The notes beneath the pieces were generated by a model, which had not been told where the DNA came from, did not search any database, and saw only the letters and a program-made list of their open reading frames with translations. Made by a program: the position numbers and the translations under genes. Positions 48,412 to 58,167 of a DNA stretch of 64,000 bases are shown one piece after another. Positions within the stretch are counted from its first letter, which is position 1; each line of letters starts with the position of its first letter. Origin of the DNA: Luteimonas saliphila (GTDB taxonomy: Bacteria; Pseudomonadota; Gammaproteobacteria; Xanthomonadales; Xanthomonadaceae); assembly GCF_016774335.1 (NCBI RefSeq), contig NZ_JAETWA010000037.1, positions 104,527 through 168,526 of the forward strand, read 5' to 3'.

Positions 48412-49329
48412 ATGACCGAAGCTCCGGCGCAAGCGCCGCATTCGCCGATGGCCGCGCCGGGCGCCGGGCGCACGGCGCTTGTGTTCGGCGGCAGCGGCCA
48501 GATCGGACGACCGCTGCTGGCGCGGCTGGCCGACGCCGGCTGGCGCGTGCTGGCGGTGTCGCGCCAGTCGCAGGACGCGCGCGGCGGCGTGCGCTGGTTG
48601 CGCGGCGAGCTCGCCGGTTGCCGGAACCTGCCGGCGGACGTCGATGCGGTCCTGAGCTGCGGGCCGCTGGATGCGTTCGCCGCATGGTTCGCGCGTGGCG
48701 ACGTCGCCTGCGCGCGCGTGGTCGCGTTCGGTTCGACCAGCCTCGAGGTCAAGCAGGCCTCCGCCGACGCTGCCGAGCGCGACGTCGCGCGGCGCCTGCG
48801 CGAGGCCGAAGCGCAATTGTTCGCCGCCGCCGCGCCACGCGGCATCGGCGCCAGCGTGCTGCGGCCGACCCTGGTCTACGGCGCCGGCCGCGATGCCACG
48901 CTCACCCGGATCGCGCTGCTCGCGCAGCGCCTGCGCGGCTTCGCGCTGCCGGACGATGCCACCGGCCTGCGCCAGCCGGTGCACGTCGACGATCTGGCCG
49001 ATGCGGCGATGGCCTGCCTCGATGCCCCAGACGCGCACGCGAAGGCCTATGCCCTGCCGGGCGGCGAGACGCTGGCGTACCGCGAGATGGTGCGACGGGT
49101 GCTGGCGACGCTGCCACGGAGACCGCGGCTGGTCGTGTTGCCGTCGGCCCTGTTCCGCGCGCTGCTGGCTCCGGCCCGCCTCGCCGGCATCGCCGCCGGC
49201 TTCAACGATGCCGCGCTCGCGCGAATGCGCGAGGACCTGGTGTTCGATGCCGCACCGGCGCGACGCGATTTCGGCTACGCGCCGCGCCCGTTCGCGCCGG
49301 ACGCGGCGATGTTCACACCTCCGGCGTGA
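48412..49329 (+). CDS. NAD(P)-binding Rossmann protein, SDR/epimerase-like
   Basis: 305 residues. GGSGQIGRPLLARL is the nucleotide-binding Gly-rich loop; VVAFGSTSLEVK and LRPTLVYGAGRD fit extended SDR proteins. The YxxxK pair is not obvious, so catalysis is uncertain. TATCCT ends six bases before the ATG, a leaderless arrangement. Its 3' end overlaps the converging transporter gene by 17 bases. Confidence 0.75.
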   Translation: MTEAPAQAPHSPMAAPGAGRTALVFGGSGQIGRPLLARLADAGWRVLAVSRQSQDARGGVRWLRGELAGCRNLPADVDAVLSCGPLDAFAAWFARGDVACARVVAFGSTSLEVKQASADAAERDVARRLREAEAQLFAAAAPRGIGASVLRPTLVYGAGRDATLTRIALLAQRLRGFALPDDATGLRQPVHVDDLADAAMACLDAPDAHAKAYALPGGETLAYREMVRRVLATLPRRPRLVVLPSALFRALLAPARLAGIAAGFNDAALARMREDLVFDAAPARRDFGYAPRPFAPDAAMFTPPA

Positions 49330-50224
49330 CCTCGGCCACCGGCGGCCGCTTCTTCTGCAGCGTGCGGATCGCGATCACCAGCACCCCGCCCAGCACCATC
49401 GCCCCGCCGATCCACAGCGCCGGGCCCGGGCGATCGCCCCAGAATGCGATCCCCAGCAGCACCGCGAACACCGGCGTCATCAGCAGGTAGGGCGTCACCT
49501 GCGCCACCGGATGCCGCTGCACGAGCTTGAAGAACAACCCGTGCCCGAGCAGCGAGGCGAACACCGCCGCATACACCGCGCCGCCCCAGCCGATCCAGCT
49601 CGCCTCGCGCAGCGCCGCGAATCCGCCCGGCTCGACCACCGCGCTGATCGCCAGCAGCGGCAGCACGCTCAGCGCCGCGGTCCAGCCCTGCTGGTCGATC
49701 ATGCCCACCCCGGTCATGCGCCGCATCAGCACCGTGCCGATCGCCACCATCAGCGAGGAGCCGAGCATCACGAACAGCGCCAGCGGGCGGTCGAGCACCA
49801 TCGGGTCGAAGCCCAGCACCATCACCCCGGCGAAGCTCAGGCCGATGCCGAGCGCGGTCCGCCAGGCGAAGCGCTCGCCCAGCCACCACCAGGCCAGCAG
49901 CACCGCCATCGGCACGTAGGTCTGGGTCACGATCGCAGGCGAGGACAGGTTGCCGGCGAGCTTGAGCGCCAGGAAGCTGGTGCCGAAGTGCAGCACCCCG
50001 GTGAACATGGCGATCCCGCCCAGGCGCCACCACTGCGAACGCGGCGGCGGGCGCATGAAGGCGACGAGCAGCGCCAGCACGATCGCCATGCGCAGCGCAC
50101 TGAACAGGAATGGCGGGATTTCCTGCAGCGCGTGCGCGGAGGTCAGGAAGTTGAACGCCCAGCACAGGCAGATCACCAGCGCGAGCGCGAGGTCGCGCCC
50201 GCGCAGCCCGGCGGCGGCCGTCAC
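49313..50224 (-). CDS. EamA/DMT-family transporter
   Basis: 303 residues from a GTG at 50224, ten membrane helices in two EamA halves. LVICLCWAFNFLTSAHALQEIPP opens the first half. Metabolite exporter of unknown substrate. Four bases separate it from the upstream Mpo1-like gene. Confidence 0.85.
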   Translation of the reverse strand: MTAAAGLRGRDLALALVICLCWAFNFLTSAHALQEIPPFLFSALRMAIVLALLVAFMRPPPRSQWWRLGGIAMFTGVLHFGTSFLALKLAGNLSSPAIVTQTYVPMAVLLAWWWLGERFAWRTALGIGLSFAGVMVLGFDPMVLDRPLALFVMLGSSLMVAIGTVLMRRMTGVGMIDQQGWTAALSVLPLLAISAVVEPGGFAALREASWIGWGGAVYAAVFASLLGHGLFFKLVQRHPVAQVTPYLLMTPVFAVLLGIAFWGDRPGPALWIGGAMVLGGVLVIAIRTLQKKRPPVAEVTPEV

Positions 50225-50228
50225 CGGC

Positions 50229-50729
50229 TCACCAGCGCCAGCCGAGCTTCCGGTACAGCTTCGACAGCACCCAGGCCGGGCCGATGAGCAGGTAGCGCAG
50301 GTCGGTGAAGAAGCTCGGCTTCTTGCCTTCGAACAGCTTGCTGTGGCCCACGAACTGCGCGATCCACGCCACCACGAACACGCCGATGGCCAGCCACAGC
50401 AGGAAGCGCGCGCCCTGCAGGCGTTCGATCCAGAACGTCAGCCACAGCATCGCCACGAACACCGCGAGCATGCCCAGGCCGATCCGTCGCGAGTTGCGGA
50501 AATAGAACATCCATGCCGCGAAGCAGGCCAGCCCCGACCACAGCCCGGAACGGAAGCCGCTCTCGGGCGGCACCGGGACGCACCACAGCAGCGCGATCAC
50601 GCTCCACAGGATCAGCGGGACCGCGAACACGTGGATCCACTGGTTGGCGTCGTTGCGGTGGTCGGCCGAATAGCTGGCGAACCAGCGGTCGATGGGGCGC
50701 TCGGTGGTCGAATCGACGGAGGCACTCAT
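50229..50729 (-). CDS. Mpo1-like (DUF962) membrane protein
   Basis: 166 residues from the ATG at 50729. RWFASYSADHRNDANQWIHVFAVPLILWSV and AQFVGHSKLFEGKKPSFF carry the conserved His residues of the Mpo1 family, iron-dependent 2-hydroxy fatty acid dioxygenases. Four membrane segments. Confidence 0.8.
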   Translation of the reverse strand: MSASVDSTTERPIDRWFASYSADHRNDANQWIHVFAVPLILWSVIALLWCVPVPPESGFRSGLWSGLACFAAWMFYFRNSRRIGLGMLAVFVAMLWLTFWIERLQGARFLLWLAIGVFVVAWIAQFVGHSKLFEGKKPSFFTDLRYLLIGPAWVLSKLYRKLGWRW

Positions 50730-50850
50730 GGCATTCCTCCCAAACCATGCAGGATTCCGCAGGATACCGGCAAACCCCTGGGCCCGTCGGGCGCGATGTG
50801 GTCCGCCGGTCCGTTCCGCTGCGCCCACCCCTTCCATCGACACAGGTGGC

Positions 50851-51747
50851 TCAATCGATCGAAATCCCCGCCAGCTTCTGCAGCGCTTCCGCATACCGCG
50901 CACGCGTGCGTTCGATGACTTCCGCGGGCAGCCGCGGACCGGGCGGGGTCTTGTCCCAGTCCAGCGTTTCCAGGTAATCGCGCACGATCTGCTTGTCGTA
51001 GCTCGGCGGGCTGCTGCCGACCTCGTACTCGTCGGCCGGCCAGTAGCGCGAGGAATCGGGCGTGAGCATCTCGTCCATCACCACCAGGCGGCCGTCCTCG
51101 TCGGTGCCGAACTCGAACTTGGTATCGGCCAGCAGGATCCCGCGTTCGGCGGCGTAGGCCGCGGCGTGCTTGTACAGGCGCAGGGTGGCGTCGCGCACCT
51201 GTTCGGCCAGGTCGGCGCCGGCGAGCTTGACCGCGGTGTCGAAGTCGATGTTCTCGTCGTGGTTGCCGACCGCGGCCTTGGTGGACGGGGTGAAGATCGG
51301 CTCGGGCAACTGCTCGGCCTGGCGCAGCCCGCCGGGCAGGGCGATGCCGCTGACCCGGCCGGTGCGCTGGTAGTCCTTCCAGCCGCTGCCGATGATGTAG
51401 CCGCGCGCGATCGCCTCGATCGGCACCGGTCGCAGTTTCTTGGCCACCACCGCGCGCCGCGCGTACAGCGCCGGGTCGACGCCGGCGGGCAGGACGCTCG
51501 CCACGTCGATGCCGGTCAGGTGGTTGGGCAACAGCGCCGCGGTCCGGTCGAACCAGAAATTGCTGATCTGGCACAGCATCTCGCCCTTGCCGGGGATCGG
51601 GTCGGGCAGGACCACGTCGAATGCGCTCAGGCGGTCGGTGGCGACGATGAGCAGCTTGTCGTTGCCGAGGTCGAACACGTCGCGGACCTTGCCGCGATGG
51701 CGCAGGGTCAGGCCGGGCAGTTCGGAGGACAGCAGCGTGGTCGCCAA
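50851..51747 (-). CDS. purC: phosphoribosylaminoimidazole-succinocarboxamide synthase
   Basis: 298 residues from a TTG at 51747, with GAAGG nine bases upstream; no ATG or GTG fits. [44 protein letters not shown] and [15 protein letters not shown] are purC signatures. Purine synthesis, ATP-dependent step from CAIR plus Asp. Confidence 0.92.
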   Translation of the reverse strand: MATTLLSSELPGLTLRHRGKVRDVFDLGNDKLLIVATDRLSAFDVVLPDPIPGKGEMLCQISNFWFDRTAALLPNHLTGIDVASVLPAGVDPALYARRAVVAKKLRPVPIEAIARGYIIGSGWKDYQRTGRVSGIALPGGLRQAEQLPEPIFTPSTKAAVGNHDENIDFDTAVKLAGADLAEQVRDATLRLYKHAAAYAAERGILLADTKFEFGTDEDGRLVVMDEMLTPDSSRYWPADEYEVGSSPPSYDKQIVRDYLETLDWDKTPPGPRLPAEVIERTRARYAEALQKLAGISID

Positions 51748-51837
51748 GGAGGTGGGCCTTCGGGCGGGCCGGCAAGTGTAGTGCCATTTCGCCGCGGCGA
51801 TGAACGGCCGGGCGTGCGGGCCGGCTACACTGTCGGC

Positions 51838-52164
51838 ATGAACCGCTGGTACGGAAAACTGCTGGGTTTCATCGCCGGCTGGCTGCTGCTGCGCCACCCC
51901 GCGGGCGGGCTGATCGGGCTGCTGATCGGCCATGCCTTCGACGCCGGCTGGATCGCGCCGGGCAAGGCGAAGCCCTACCGGGTGCTGGGGGTGACCAGCG
52001 ACGCCAGCGACGCCGAGATCGACCAGGCCTACCGGCGGCTGATGTCGCAGTACCACCCGGACAAGGTCGCCGGCGCCGCGCCCGAACTGCGCGCCAGGGC
52101 CGAGGACAAGGCGCGCGAGATCAACGCCGCCTACGACCGCATCCGGGAGTTGCGGCAGCGCTGA
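51838..52164 (+). CDS. DjlA-like J-domain protein
   Basis: 108 residues. An N-terminal membrane segment ([28 protein letters not shown]) and a C-terminal J domain with the HPD motif in QYHPDKV. It resembles a shortened DjlA without its TerB domain. TACACT ends six bases before the ATG, indicating a leaderless mRNA. Confidence 0.8.
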   Translation: MNRWYGKLLGFIAGWLLLRHPAGGLIGLLIGHAFDAGWIAPGKAKPYRVLGVTSDASDAEIDQAYRRLMSQYHPDKVAGAAPELRARAEDKAREINAAYDRIRELRQR

Positions 52165-52278
52165 ACGGGCTGCTTCGGCCGGCCGTACGGCGCAGGTTGC
52201 CGCCGGCGCAGGGCCGCGGGGATCAGAATGTGAATGGCGGATGCCCCCGCCGCCGCGACGAACCAGGAGACATCTCGC

Positions 52279-52953
52279 ATGCAGCCCGCCGTCATCGCCC
52301 CCTCGATCCTCTCCGCGGACTTCGCGAAACTCGGCGAGGAGGTCGACCACGTGCTCGCCGCCGGCGCCGACTGGGTGCACTTCGACGTGATGGACAACCA
52401 CTACGTCCCCAACCTGACCATCGGCCCGATGGTCTGCGAGGCGCTGCGCAGGCACGGCGTGACCGCGCCGATCGACGTGCACCTGATGGTCGAGCCGGTC
52501 GACCGCCTGGTGCCGGACTTCGCGAAGGCCGGCGCCAGCGTGGTCAGCTTCCATCCCGAGGCCTCGCGCCACGTGCACCGCACGATCCAGCTGATCAGGG
52601 GCGAAGGCTGCCAGGCGGGCCTGGTGCTCAACCCGGCCACGCCGCTGGAAGTACTCGACTACGTGCTGGAGGACCTCGACCTGGTGCTGCTGATGTCGGT
52701 CAACCCCGGCTTCGGCGGCCAGGCCTTCATCCCCTCGACGCTGGACAAGCTGCGCCGGGTGCGCGAGCGCATCGACGCGAGCGGCAAGCCGATCCGGCTC
52801 GAGATCGACGGCGGGGTCAAGCCCGACAACATCGGCGCGATCGCCGCCGCCGGCGCCGACACCTTCGTCGCCGGCAGCGCGATCTTCGGCGAGCCCGACT
52901 ACGCCACGGTCATCGCGCGCATGCGCGACGAGATCGGGCGCGCCGCGCGATGA
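52279..52953 (+). CDS. rpe: ribulose-phosphate 3-epimerase
   Basis: 224 residues from the ATG at 52279 with AGGAG upstream. [37 protein letters not shown] and [11 protein letters not shown] are the family motifs. Pentose phosphate pathway. Stop overlaps rraA (ATGA). Confidence 0.95.
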   Translation: MQPAVIAPSILSADFAKLGEEVDHVLAAGADWVHFDVMDNHYVPNLTIGPMVCEALRRHGVTAPIDVHLMVEPVDRLVPDFAKAGASVVSFHPEASRHVHRTIQLIRGEGCQAGLVLNPATPLEVLDYVLEDLDLVLLMSVNPGFGGQAFIPSTLDKLRRVRERIDASGKPIRLEIDGGVKPDNIGAIAAAGADTFVAGSAIFGEPDYATVIARMRDEIGRAAR

Positions 52954-53423
52954 ACACCTGCGACCTGTGCGACCGGTTCGCCGACCGCGTGCGCGTTCTC
53001 GACCTGCCGCTGCGCGACTACGGCGGGCGGATCGCCTTCTCGGGCCTGGTGAGCACGGTCAAGGCGCTGGAGGACAATTCGCTGGTGCGCGAGGCGGTTG
53101 CCGAGCCGGGCGAAGGCCGGGTGCTGGTGATCGACGGCGGCGGCTCCCCGCGCCGCGCGATGCTCGGCGACATGCTCGCCGGACAGGCGGCGGCCAATGG
53201 CTGGAGCGGCATGCTGGTGCATGGCGCGATCCGCGACCGCGTTGCCATCGCCGCGCTGGGCCTCGGCGTCAAGGCGCTCGGCACGTGTCCGATGAAGACC
53301 GACAAGCGCGGCCAGGGCCTGCGCGACGTACCGGTGGAGGTCGGCGGGCTGCTGATCGCGCCCGGCCAGTGGCTGGCCGCGGACGGGGACGGCGTGGTGC
53401 TGGCGGACGTGCCGCTGGCCTGA
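52950..53423 (+). CDS. rraA: RraA-family protein
   Basis: 157 residues. [11 protein letters not shown] start, [15 protein letters not shown] and [31 protein letters not shown] are RraA hallmarks. Members inhibit RNase E or act as oxaloacetate decarboxylase/HMG aldolase. Translationally coupled to rpe. Confidence 0.9.
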   Translation: MNTCDLCDRFADRVRVLDLPLRDYGGRIAFSGLVSTVKALEDNSLVREAVAEPGEGRVLVIDGGGSPRRAMLGDMLAGQAAANGWSGMLVHGAIRDRVAIAALGLGVKALGTCPMKTDKRGQGLRDVPVEVGGLLIAPGQWLAADGDGVVLADVPLA

Positions 53424-53458
53424 AGGCCGGGCGAGCGATGTCAGTGCCGTGCTTGCCT

Positions 53459-53495
53459 GGCGACGGACCCGCCTTGTCGCGGCGGATCCGTCGCC
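53459..53495. terminator. hairpin downstream of rraA
   Basis: GGCGACGGA pairs with TCCGTCGCC, with inner CCGCC/GGCGG pairs. No T-run follows, so it is a possible Rho-assisted stop or mRNA end only. The rest of the 273-base gap shows nothing. Confidence 0.4.
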
Positions 53496-53696
53496 GGAAG
53501 ACATGGGGGCAATCCAGCCCCCGCCCGTCGTCCCTGCTATGGCCTTCCATGCTGCGCGGCTTCGGTGACGCGACCATGACAACGGCAGTCGTATTCAGCG
53601 CCGGTTGGACTCGTCCATCGCGTGTGCAATGCGCGTGAAGCACGCCGTTCCGGCGCGTGTTACACCGGCGTCCACCCAGCACGCTTCCCACACACC

Positions 53697-54641
53697 ATGT
53701 CCGCATCGCACTGGCGCCTGATCATCAACGGCAAGTCCGCGGGCGACGACGACCTGCGCGAGGCGGTGCATGCGATGCGCGGGCGTGGCATCCAGGTCGA
53801 CGTGCGTGTGACCTGGGAGGATGGCGATGCCGAGCGCTACGTGGTCGAGGCGATCGGCGCCGGCGCCGGTGCGATCGTCGCGGCCGGTGGCGACGGCACC
53901 CTGAGCGAAGTCGCCGCCACGCTCGCCGGGCGCGACGAGCCAGCCGCAACATTGCCCACCCTGGGACTGGTGCCGATGGGCACCGCCAACGATTTCGCCA
54001 GCGCCGCAGGCCTGCCCGTCGAGCCGCTGCCTGCCCTAGAACTGGTCGCGGCGCAGCCCGCGCACGCGATCGACCTGCTGCGCCTGGAAGCCAACGGCAA
54101 GCTCCGATGGGCCGCCAACCTCGCCAGCGGCGGCTTCGGCACCCAGGTCACGGTGGAGACGCCGGAAGGCATGAAGAAGCTGCTCGGCGGACTGGCCTAC
54201 CTGCTGACCGGCCTGGCGAAGCTGGGCCGGATCGAGCCGGTGGAAGCGCGCCTGCGCGGGCCGGGGTTCGCGTGGCGGGGCGGTTTCATCGCGCTCGGCA
54301 TCGGCAACGGCCGCCAGGCCGGCGGCGGCCAGGCGTTGTGCCCGGATGCGCGGGTCGACGACGGCCTGCTCGACGTCACCGTGATCCCGGAACTCGAGGG
54401 CGAGGTCGCCGCCACGCTCGGCGCCGTGGTCAGCGAAGGCAAGGTGGCCGCGCTCGACCGCGTGGCCACGCGCGTCCAGCTGCCCTGGATCGAAATCGAG
54501 GCCGCGACGCCGCTGGTGCTCAACCTCGACGGCGAGCCGGTGGAGTCCACCCGGTTCCGCATCGATTGCGTGCCCGGACGGGTGCGCATGCACCTGCCCA
54601 CGGATTGTCCGTTGCTCGTGCAACCATCGCCCCTGTCGTAG
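53697..54641 (+). CDS. YegS-like lipid kinase
   Basis: 314 residues from the ATG at 53697. Diacylglycerol-kinase catalytic motif [10 protein letters not shown], then PMGTANDFA and a C-terminal DGLLDVTV and NLDGEP. Its TAG stop is provided by the GTAGGAGCG start of the first REP element, so the C-terminus may have been reshaped by it. Confidence 0.88.
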   Translation: MSASHWRLIINGKSAGDDDLREAVHAMRGRGIQVDVRVTWEDGDAERYVVEAIGAGAGAIVAAGGDGTLSEVAATLAGRDEPAATLPTLGLVPMGTANDFASAAGLPVEPLPALELVAAQPAHAIDLLRLEANGKLRWAANLASGGFGTQVTVETPEGMKKLLGGLAYLLTGLAKLGRIEPVEARLRGPGFAWRGGFIALGIGNGRQAGGGQALCPDARVDDGLLDVTVIPELEGEVAATLGAVVSEGKVAALDRVATRVQLPWIEIEAATPLVLNLDGEPVESTRFRIDCVPGRVRMHLPTDCPLLVQPSPLS

Positions 54642-54822
54642 GAGCGCCTTCAGGCGCGACACGCCCAGTGCGCCATCAACCCACCCGTATAGAGCGCCTT
54701 CAGGCGCGATACGCCCCACGCGCCTTGACCCAGGCCCGCAGGAGCGCCTTCAGGCGACACGCCTTGTGCGTGTCCCGTCCATGTCCGAAGACGCAAGGCA
54801 TCGCGCCTGAAGGCGCTCCTAC
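54638..54822. repeat. REP-like cluster upstream of trpE (three direct, one inverted copy)
   Basis: Copies begin at 54638, 54688 and 54737 on the + strand, with the core AGCGCCTTCAGGCG; an inverted copy ends at 54822. The gap 54642-54961 contains these and the trpE leader region. Confidence 0.8.
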
Positions 54823-54842
54823 AAATCGGGTCGCGGAATCGC

Positions 54843-54848
54843 TACATT
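54843..54848 (+). promoter_or_regulatory. probable -10 box of trpE transcript
   Basis: TACATT ends seven bases before the leader ATG at 54856. No strong -35 was seen. Confidence 0.4.
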
Positions 54849-54855
54849 AGCGCCC

Positions 54856-54999
54856 ATGGGCGCATCCGCATTCCCGCATTTCCGTGCTGCCGGCGAAGGC
54901 TGGCGATGGTGGCCCGCTGCCGCCGACGCCACCGCCCGCCCGCCCCACGAGGAAATGCCGCGTGACCCCGCAAGACGAATCCCTGCAGCCGGCCTTTGA
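54856..54999 (+). CDS. Trp-rich leader ORF overlapping trpE start (possible trpL)
   Basis: 47 codons from a probable leaderless ATG. Codons 16-19 read Trp-Arg-Trp-Trp (TGG CGA TGG TGG at 54901-54912), the arrangement of trp attenuator leader peptides. The frame differs from trpE and ends 35 bases inside it. GGTGGC within the Trp codons can pair with GCCACC downstream. No leader terminator with a T-run was found, so control might be translational. Confidence 0.4.
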   Translation: MGASAFPHFRAAGEGWRWWPAAADATARPPHEEMPRDPARRIPAAGL

Positions 55000-56452
55000 C
55001 CGGCAGGCCGCCGAGGGCCACACCCGCATCCCCATCGTGCGCGAGGTGCTGTCCGACCTGGACACGCCGCTGTCGGTCTACCTCAAGCTCGCCGACGGTC
55101 CCTGCACCTACCTGTTCGAGTCGGTCGAGGGTGGCGAGCGTTTCGGTCGCTACTCGATCATCGGCCTGCCAGCGAGGAGGGTATTCGCCTTCCACGGCCA
55201 CACGCTGACGGTCAGCGAGCACGGCGAGACGATCGAAACGCGCGAAGTCGAGGATCCGTTCACCGAGGTCGAACGCCTGCGCAGCGAGCACTCCGTGCCG
55301 CGGCTGCGGGGATTGCCCGGTTTCACCGGCGGCCTGGTCGGCTGGTTCGGCTTCGAGTGCATCGAGTACATCGAGCCGCGCCTGCGCGCCAACGCCCGGC
55401 CCGACGAGCTCGGCACGCCCGACATCCTGCTGATGCTCAGCGAGGAAGTCGCGGTGTTCGACAACCTCAAGGGCCGCCTGTACCTGGTGGTGCATGCCGA
55501 TCCGTGCCAGCCGCAGGCCTGGGCGCGCGCCAACCGCCGGCTCGACGCGCTCGCGCACCGCCTGCGCCATGGCGGCGCCGGTTATCCGGAGACGCTCCGG
55601 CCCGAAGCGCTGGACGAGGCCCACTTCGAATCGGGCTTCACCCGCGAGGGCTTCCTCGCGGCCGTCGACCGGGCCAAGGACTACATCGCCGCCGGCGATG
55701 CCTTCCAGGTGGTGCTGTCGCAGCGCATGAGCGTGCCGTTCAACGCGCGCCCGGTGGACGTGTACCGGGCGTTGCGTGCGATGAACCCGTCGCCGTACAT
55801 GTACTTCCTCGATGTCGGCGGCACCCAGGTGGTCGGCTCGTCGCCGGAGATCCTGGTACGCCTGCAGGAGGGCGAGGTGACCGTGCGCCCGATCGCCGGC
55901 ACCCGTCCGCGCGGCGCCACGCACGACGAGGACCTCGCGCTCGAGGCCGAGCTGCTCGCCGATCCCAAGGAGCGCGCCGAGCACCTGATGCTGATCGACC
56001 TCGGCCGCAACGACGTCGGCCACGTGTCGGAGGCCGGCAGCGTGCGGGTCGGCGACAGCTTCGTCATCGAGCGCTACAGTCACGTCATGCACATCGTCAG
56101 CGAGGTCACCGGCCGGCTGAAGCCGGGCCTGTCCTACGCCGACGTGCTGCGCGCCACCTTCCCCGCCGGCACCGTCAGCGGCGCGCCCAAGATCCGCGCG
56201 CTGGAGATCATCCGTGAGCTCGAGCCGGTCAAGCGCAACGTCTATGCCGGCGCGATCGGTTACATCGGCTGGCACGGCGACGCCGACACCGCGATCGCGA
56301 TCCGCACCGCCGTGATCCAGGACGGCAGGCTGCACGTCCAGGCCGGCGCCGGCATCGTCTACGACTCCGACCCGCAGAAGGAGTGGGACGAGACCATGAA
56401 CAAGGGCCGGGCGTTGTTCCGCGCGGTGGCCGAGGCGGCGAAGGGGTTGTGA
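54962..56452 (+). CDS. trpE: anthranilate synthase component I
   Basis: 496 residues from a GTG at 54962 with GAGGAAA eight bases upstream. [11 protein letters not shown] near the start holds the family's feedback site region; [35 protein letters not shown] and [17 protein letters not shown] are active site motifs. First committed step of tryptophan synthesis with trpG. Confidence 0.95.
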   Translation: MTPQDESLQPAFDRQAAEGHTRIPIVREVLSDLDTPLSVYLKLADGPCTYLFESVEGGERFGRYSIIGLPARRVFAFHGHTLTVSEHGETIETREVEDPFTEVERLRSEHSVPRLRGLPGFTGGLVGWFGFECIEYIEPRLRANARPDELGTPDILLMLSEEVAVFDNLKGRLYLVVHADPCQPQAWARANRRLDALAHRLRHGGAGYPETLRPEALDEAHFESGFTREGFLAAVDRAKDYIAAGDAFQVVLSQRMSVPFNARPVDVYRALRAMNPSPYMYFLDVGGTQVVGSSPEILVRLQEGEVTVRPIAGTRPRGATHDEDLALEAELLADPKERAEHLMLIDLGRNDVGHVSEAGSVRVGDSFVIERYSHVMHIVSEVTGRLKPGLSYADVLRATFPAGTVSGAPKIRALEIIRELEPVKRNVYAGAIGYIGWHGDADTAIAIRTAVIQDGRLHVQAGAGIVYDSDPQKEWDETMNKGRALFRAVAEAAKGL

Positions 56453-56533
56453 GCGTGCGCCGACCCCCTTGCGCCAGCCTGACCGCGGGCATGTCCGCCG
56501 GCAGACGACCCCCTGCATACGAGGAGTTCCACC

Positions 56534-57313
56534 ATGATCGGTAAAGCCGTCGTCCTTGCCGCCGCCATCCTGCTCTCCGCGGACGCAGCCGCACAAGTCA
56601 ATGCGATCCCGCAGGCCCGACACATCCTGGTCTACGGGGATGCGCAGGCGCGGGCGATCCCGGACCGCTTCAAGATCACCGTGAACTTCGAGTCGGTCGA
56701 TCTCGATGCGGATGCCGCGAGGCGGCGAGTGGAGTCCAACCTGCAGGGCGTGCTGCAGCAACTCGACCGGCAAGGCGTGGACCCGTCCGATATCGTGGCG
56801 ACTTCGCTGCGCATCGATGCCAGGGAACGTTACGACGAGAAGAAGGACGAAGACGTATTCGTCGGGACAGAGGTGTCGCGATCGCTGACGGCGAGATTCG
56901 ATGACAAGCCATCGTTGGAGCGGTTCATCGCCGCGATCAGGACCTCCCGGGAGCTCACGGTCTCCAACGTGCAAACCGAGCTTTCCAGCGAGCCGGAACT
57001 GCGTCGGGCACTGCGCGGGAAGGCCATCGAGTCCTCCCGTGAGAAGGCCGAGACGATCGCGAAGGCCTATGGCGCCAGGCTTGGCGGCCTTTACAGCGTG
57101 TCCGACGTGGCGCCGCAGTTCCAGTATGGAATCCGCGAAGGGAACTGGCCATCGACCTACGAATGGCGGATGCGTGGCGATGGTGGGGGCGGTGAGCTGG
57201 ATAGCATCGCGGTGACGGGAGCCCGCACTCGCGGGGTCGTGGCCGAGTCGTTCCAGACCGGCTATGTGACGTTCGACGACAAGATCTATGCCGTCTTCCT
57301 GCTCGCGGACTGA
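56534..57313 (+). CDS. SIMPL-domain (DUF541) periplasmic protein
   Basis: 259 residues. Signal peptide AVVLAAAILLSADAAAQ; then ILVYGDAQARAIPDRFKITVNFESVD and TSLRIDARERYDEKKDE, LSVSDV-like repeats of the SIMPL family. Envelope protein of unknown role. It lies between trpE and trpG, three bases before trpG. GAGGAG precedes the ATG. Confidence 0.85.
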   Translation: MIGKAVVLAAAILLSADAAAQVNAIPQARHILVYGDAQARAIPDRFKITVNFESVDLDADAARRRVESNLQGVLQQLDRQGVDPSDIVATSLRIDARERYDEKKDEDVFVGTEVSRSLTARFDDKPSLERFIAAIRTSRELTVSNVQTELSSEPELRRALRGKAIESSREKAETIAKAYGARLGGLYSVSDVAPQFQYGIREGNWPSTYEWRMRGDGGGGELDSIAVTGARTRGVVAESFQTGYVTFDDKIYAVFLLAD

Positions 57314-57316
57314 CCC

Positions 57317-57895
57317 ATGCTGTTGATGATCGACAACTACGACAGCTTCACCTGGAACCTCGTGCAGTACCTGCAGGCGCTGGGCGCCGAGGTGCGGGTG
57401 GTACGCAACGACGAGCTGGGCGTCGACGAGATCGAGGCGCTGGCGCCAGAGCGCATCGTCATTTCGCCAGGGCCCTGCACGCCCAACGAGGCGGGCGTGT
57501 CGCTGGGCTTGGTGAAGCGGCTCGGCGCGAGCACGCCGATTCTCGGCGTCTGCCTCGGCCACCAGGCGATCGGCCAGGCCTATGGCGGACGGGTGGTGCG
57601 CGCGAGCCGGATCATGCACGGCAAGACCTCGCCGATCCGCCACCGGGGCCAGGGCGTGTTCGCGGCGCTGCCCGACGGTTACGAGGCCACGCGCTACCAC
57701 TCGCTGGTGGTCGAGCGCGACTCGCTGCCCGATTGCCTGGAAGTCACCGCATGGACCGAGCACGAGGGAGGCGAATTCGAGTCGATCATGGGCCTGCGCC
57801 ACCGTGAGCACCCGGTCGAGGGCGTGCAGTTCCATCCCGAGTCGATCCTGACCGAGCACGGACATGCGTTGCTGAAGAATTTCCTGGAGCGGTGA
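57317..57895 (+). CDS. trpG: anthranilate synthase component II (glutamine amidotransferase)
   Basis: 192 residues. [18 protein letters not shown] start, class I amidotransferase Cys in [11 protein letters not shown], and His-x-Glu in VQFHPESIL. Supplies ammonia to trpE. Confidence 0.95.
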   Translation: MLLMIDNYDSFTWNLVQYLQALGAEVRVVRNDELGVDEIEALAPERIVISPGPCTPNEAGVSLGLVKRLGASTPILGVCLGHQAIGQAYGGRVVRASRIMHGKTSPIRHRGQGVFAALPDGYEATRYHSLVVERDSLPDCLEVTAWTEHEGGEFESIMGLRHREHPVEGVQFHPESILTEHGHALLKNFLER

Positions 57896-57956
57896 CGAGG
57901 TCCCCGGCCGACGTGCTGGCAGGAGCTGCGACCGCCCAGCGGTACAGTGGCTGCAG

Positions 57957-58034
57957 CAGGACTGTCGCGTTGGCAGGACTGTCGCCTCAACACGACTCTT
58001 GCCTCGGCAGGACTGTCGCCTCGGCAGGACTGTC
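57957..58034. repeat. 17-bp tandem repeat, about 4.6 copies
   Basis: Unit CAGGACTGTCGCCTCGG starts at 57957, 57974, 57991 (diverged), 58008 and 58025 with exact 17-base spacing. Located in the trpG-trpD gap. Confidence 0.8.
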
Positions 58035-58108
58035 ATCCCGAACGCAGTGAGGGATCTGGTATCCGAAGCCGTGCGTGAGGCAGATCCCTCGCTGCGCTCG
58101 GGATGACA
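58031..58108. repeat. 28-bp inverted repeat element
   Basis: 58031-58058 and 58081-58108 are inverted copies, with 26 of 28 positions matching. The core GTCATCCCGAACGCAGTGAG belongs to a type of dispersed palindrome (CGAGCGCAGCGAGGGATCT) seen in many bacterial genomes. Confidence 0.8.
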
Positions 58109-58120
58109 TCGTGTAGATTT

Positions 58121-58160
58121 TCACGAATCACGAATCACGAATCACGAATCACGAATCACG
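58121..58160. repeat. tandem heptamer TCACGAA
   Basis: Five exact copies starting at 58121 plus a partial one, ending eight bases before the trpD ATG. The same family appears in opposite orientation at 63863-63888. Confidence 0.85.
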
Positions 58161-58167
58161 GCCCCTC

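Noticed and set aside
44982..49490. 1502-codon open frame on the + strand
   Set aside because: Antisense to the antiporter operon; dominated by Gln, His and Arg, as expected of a complement of membrane-protein codons.
57957..58034. Possible CRISPR array
   Set aside because: The 17-base units are directly adjacent with no unique spacers, and no cas genes are present.
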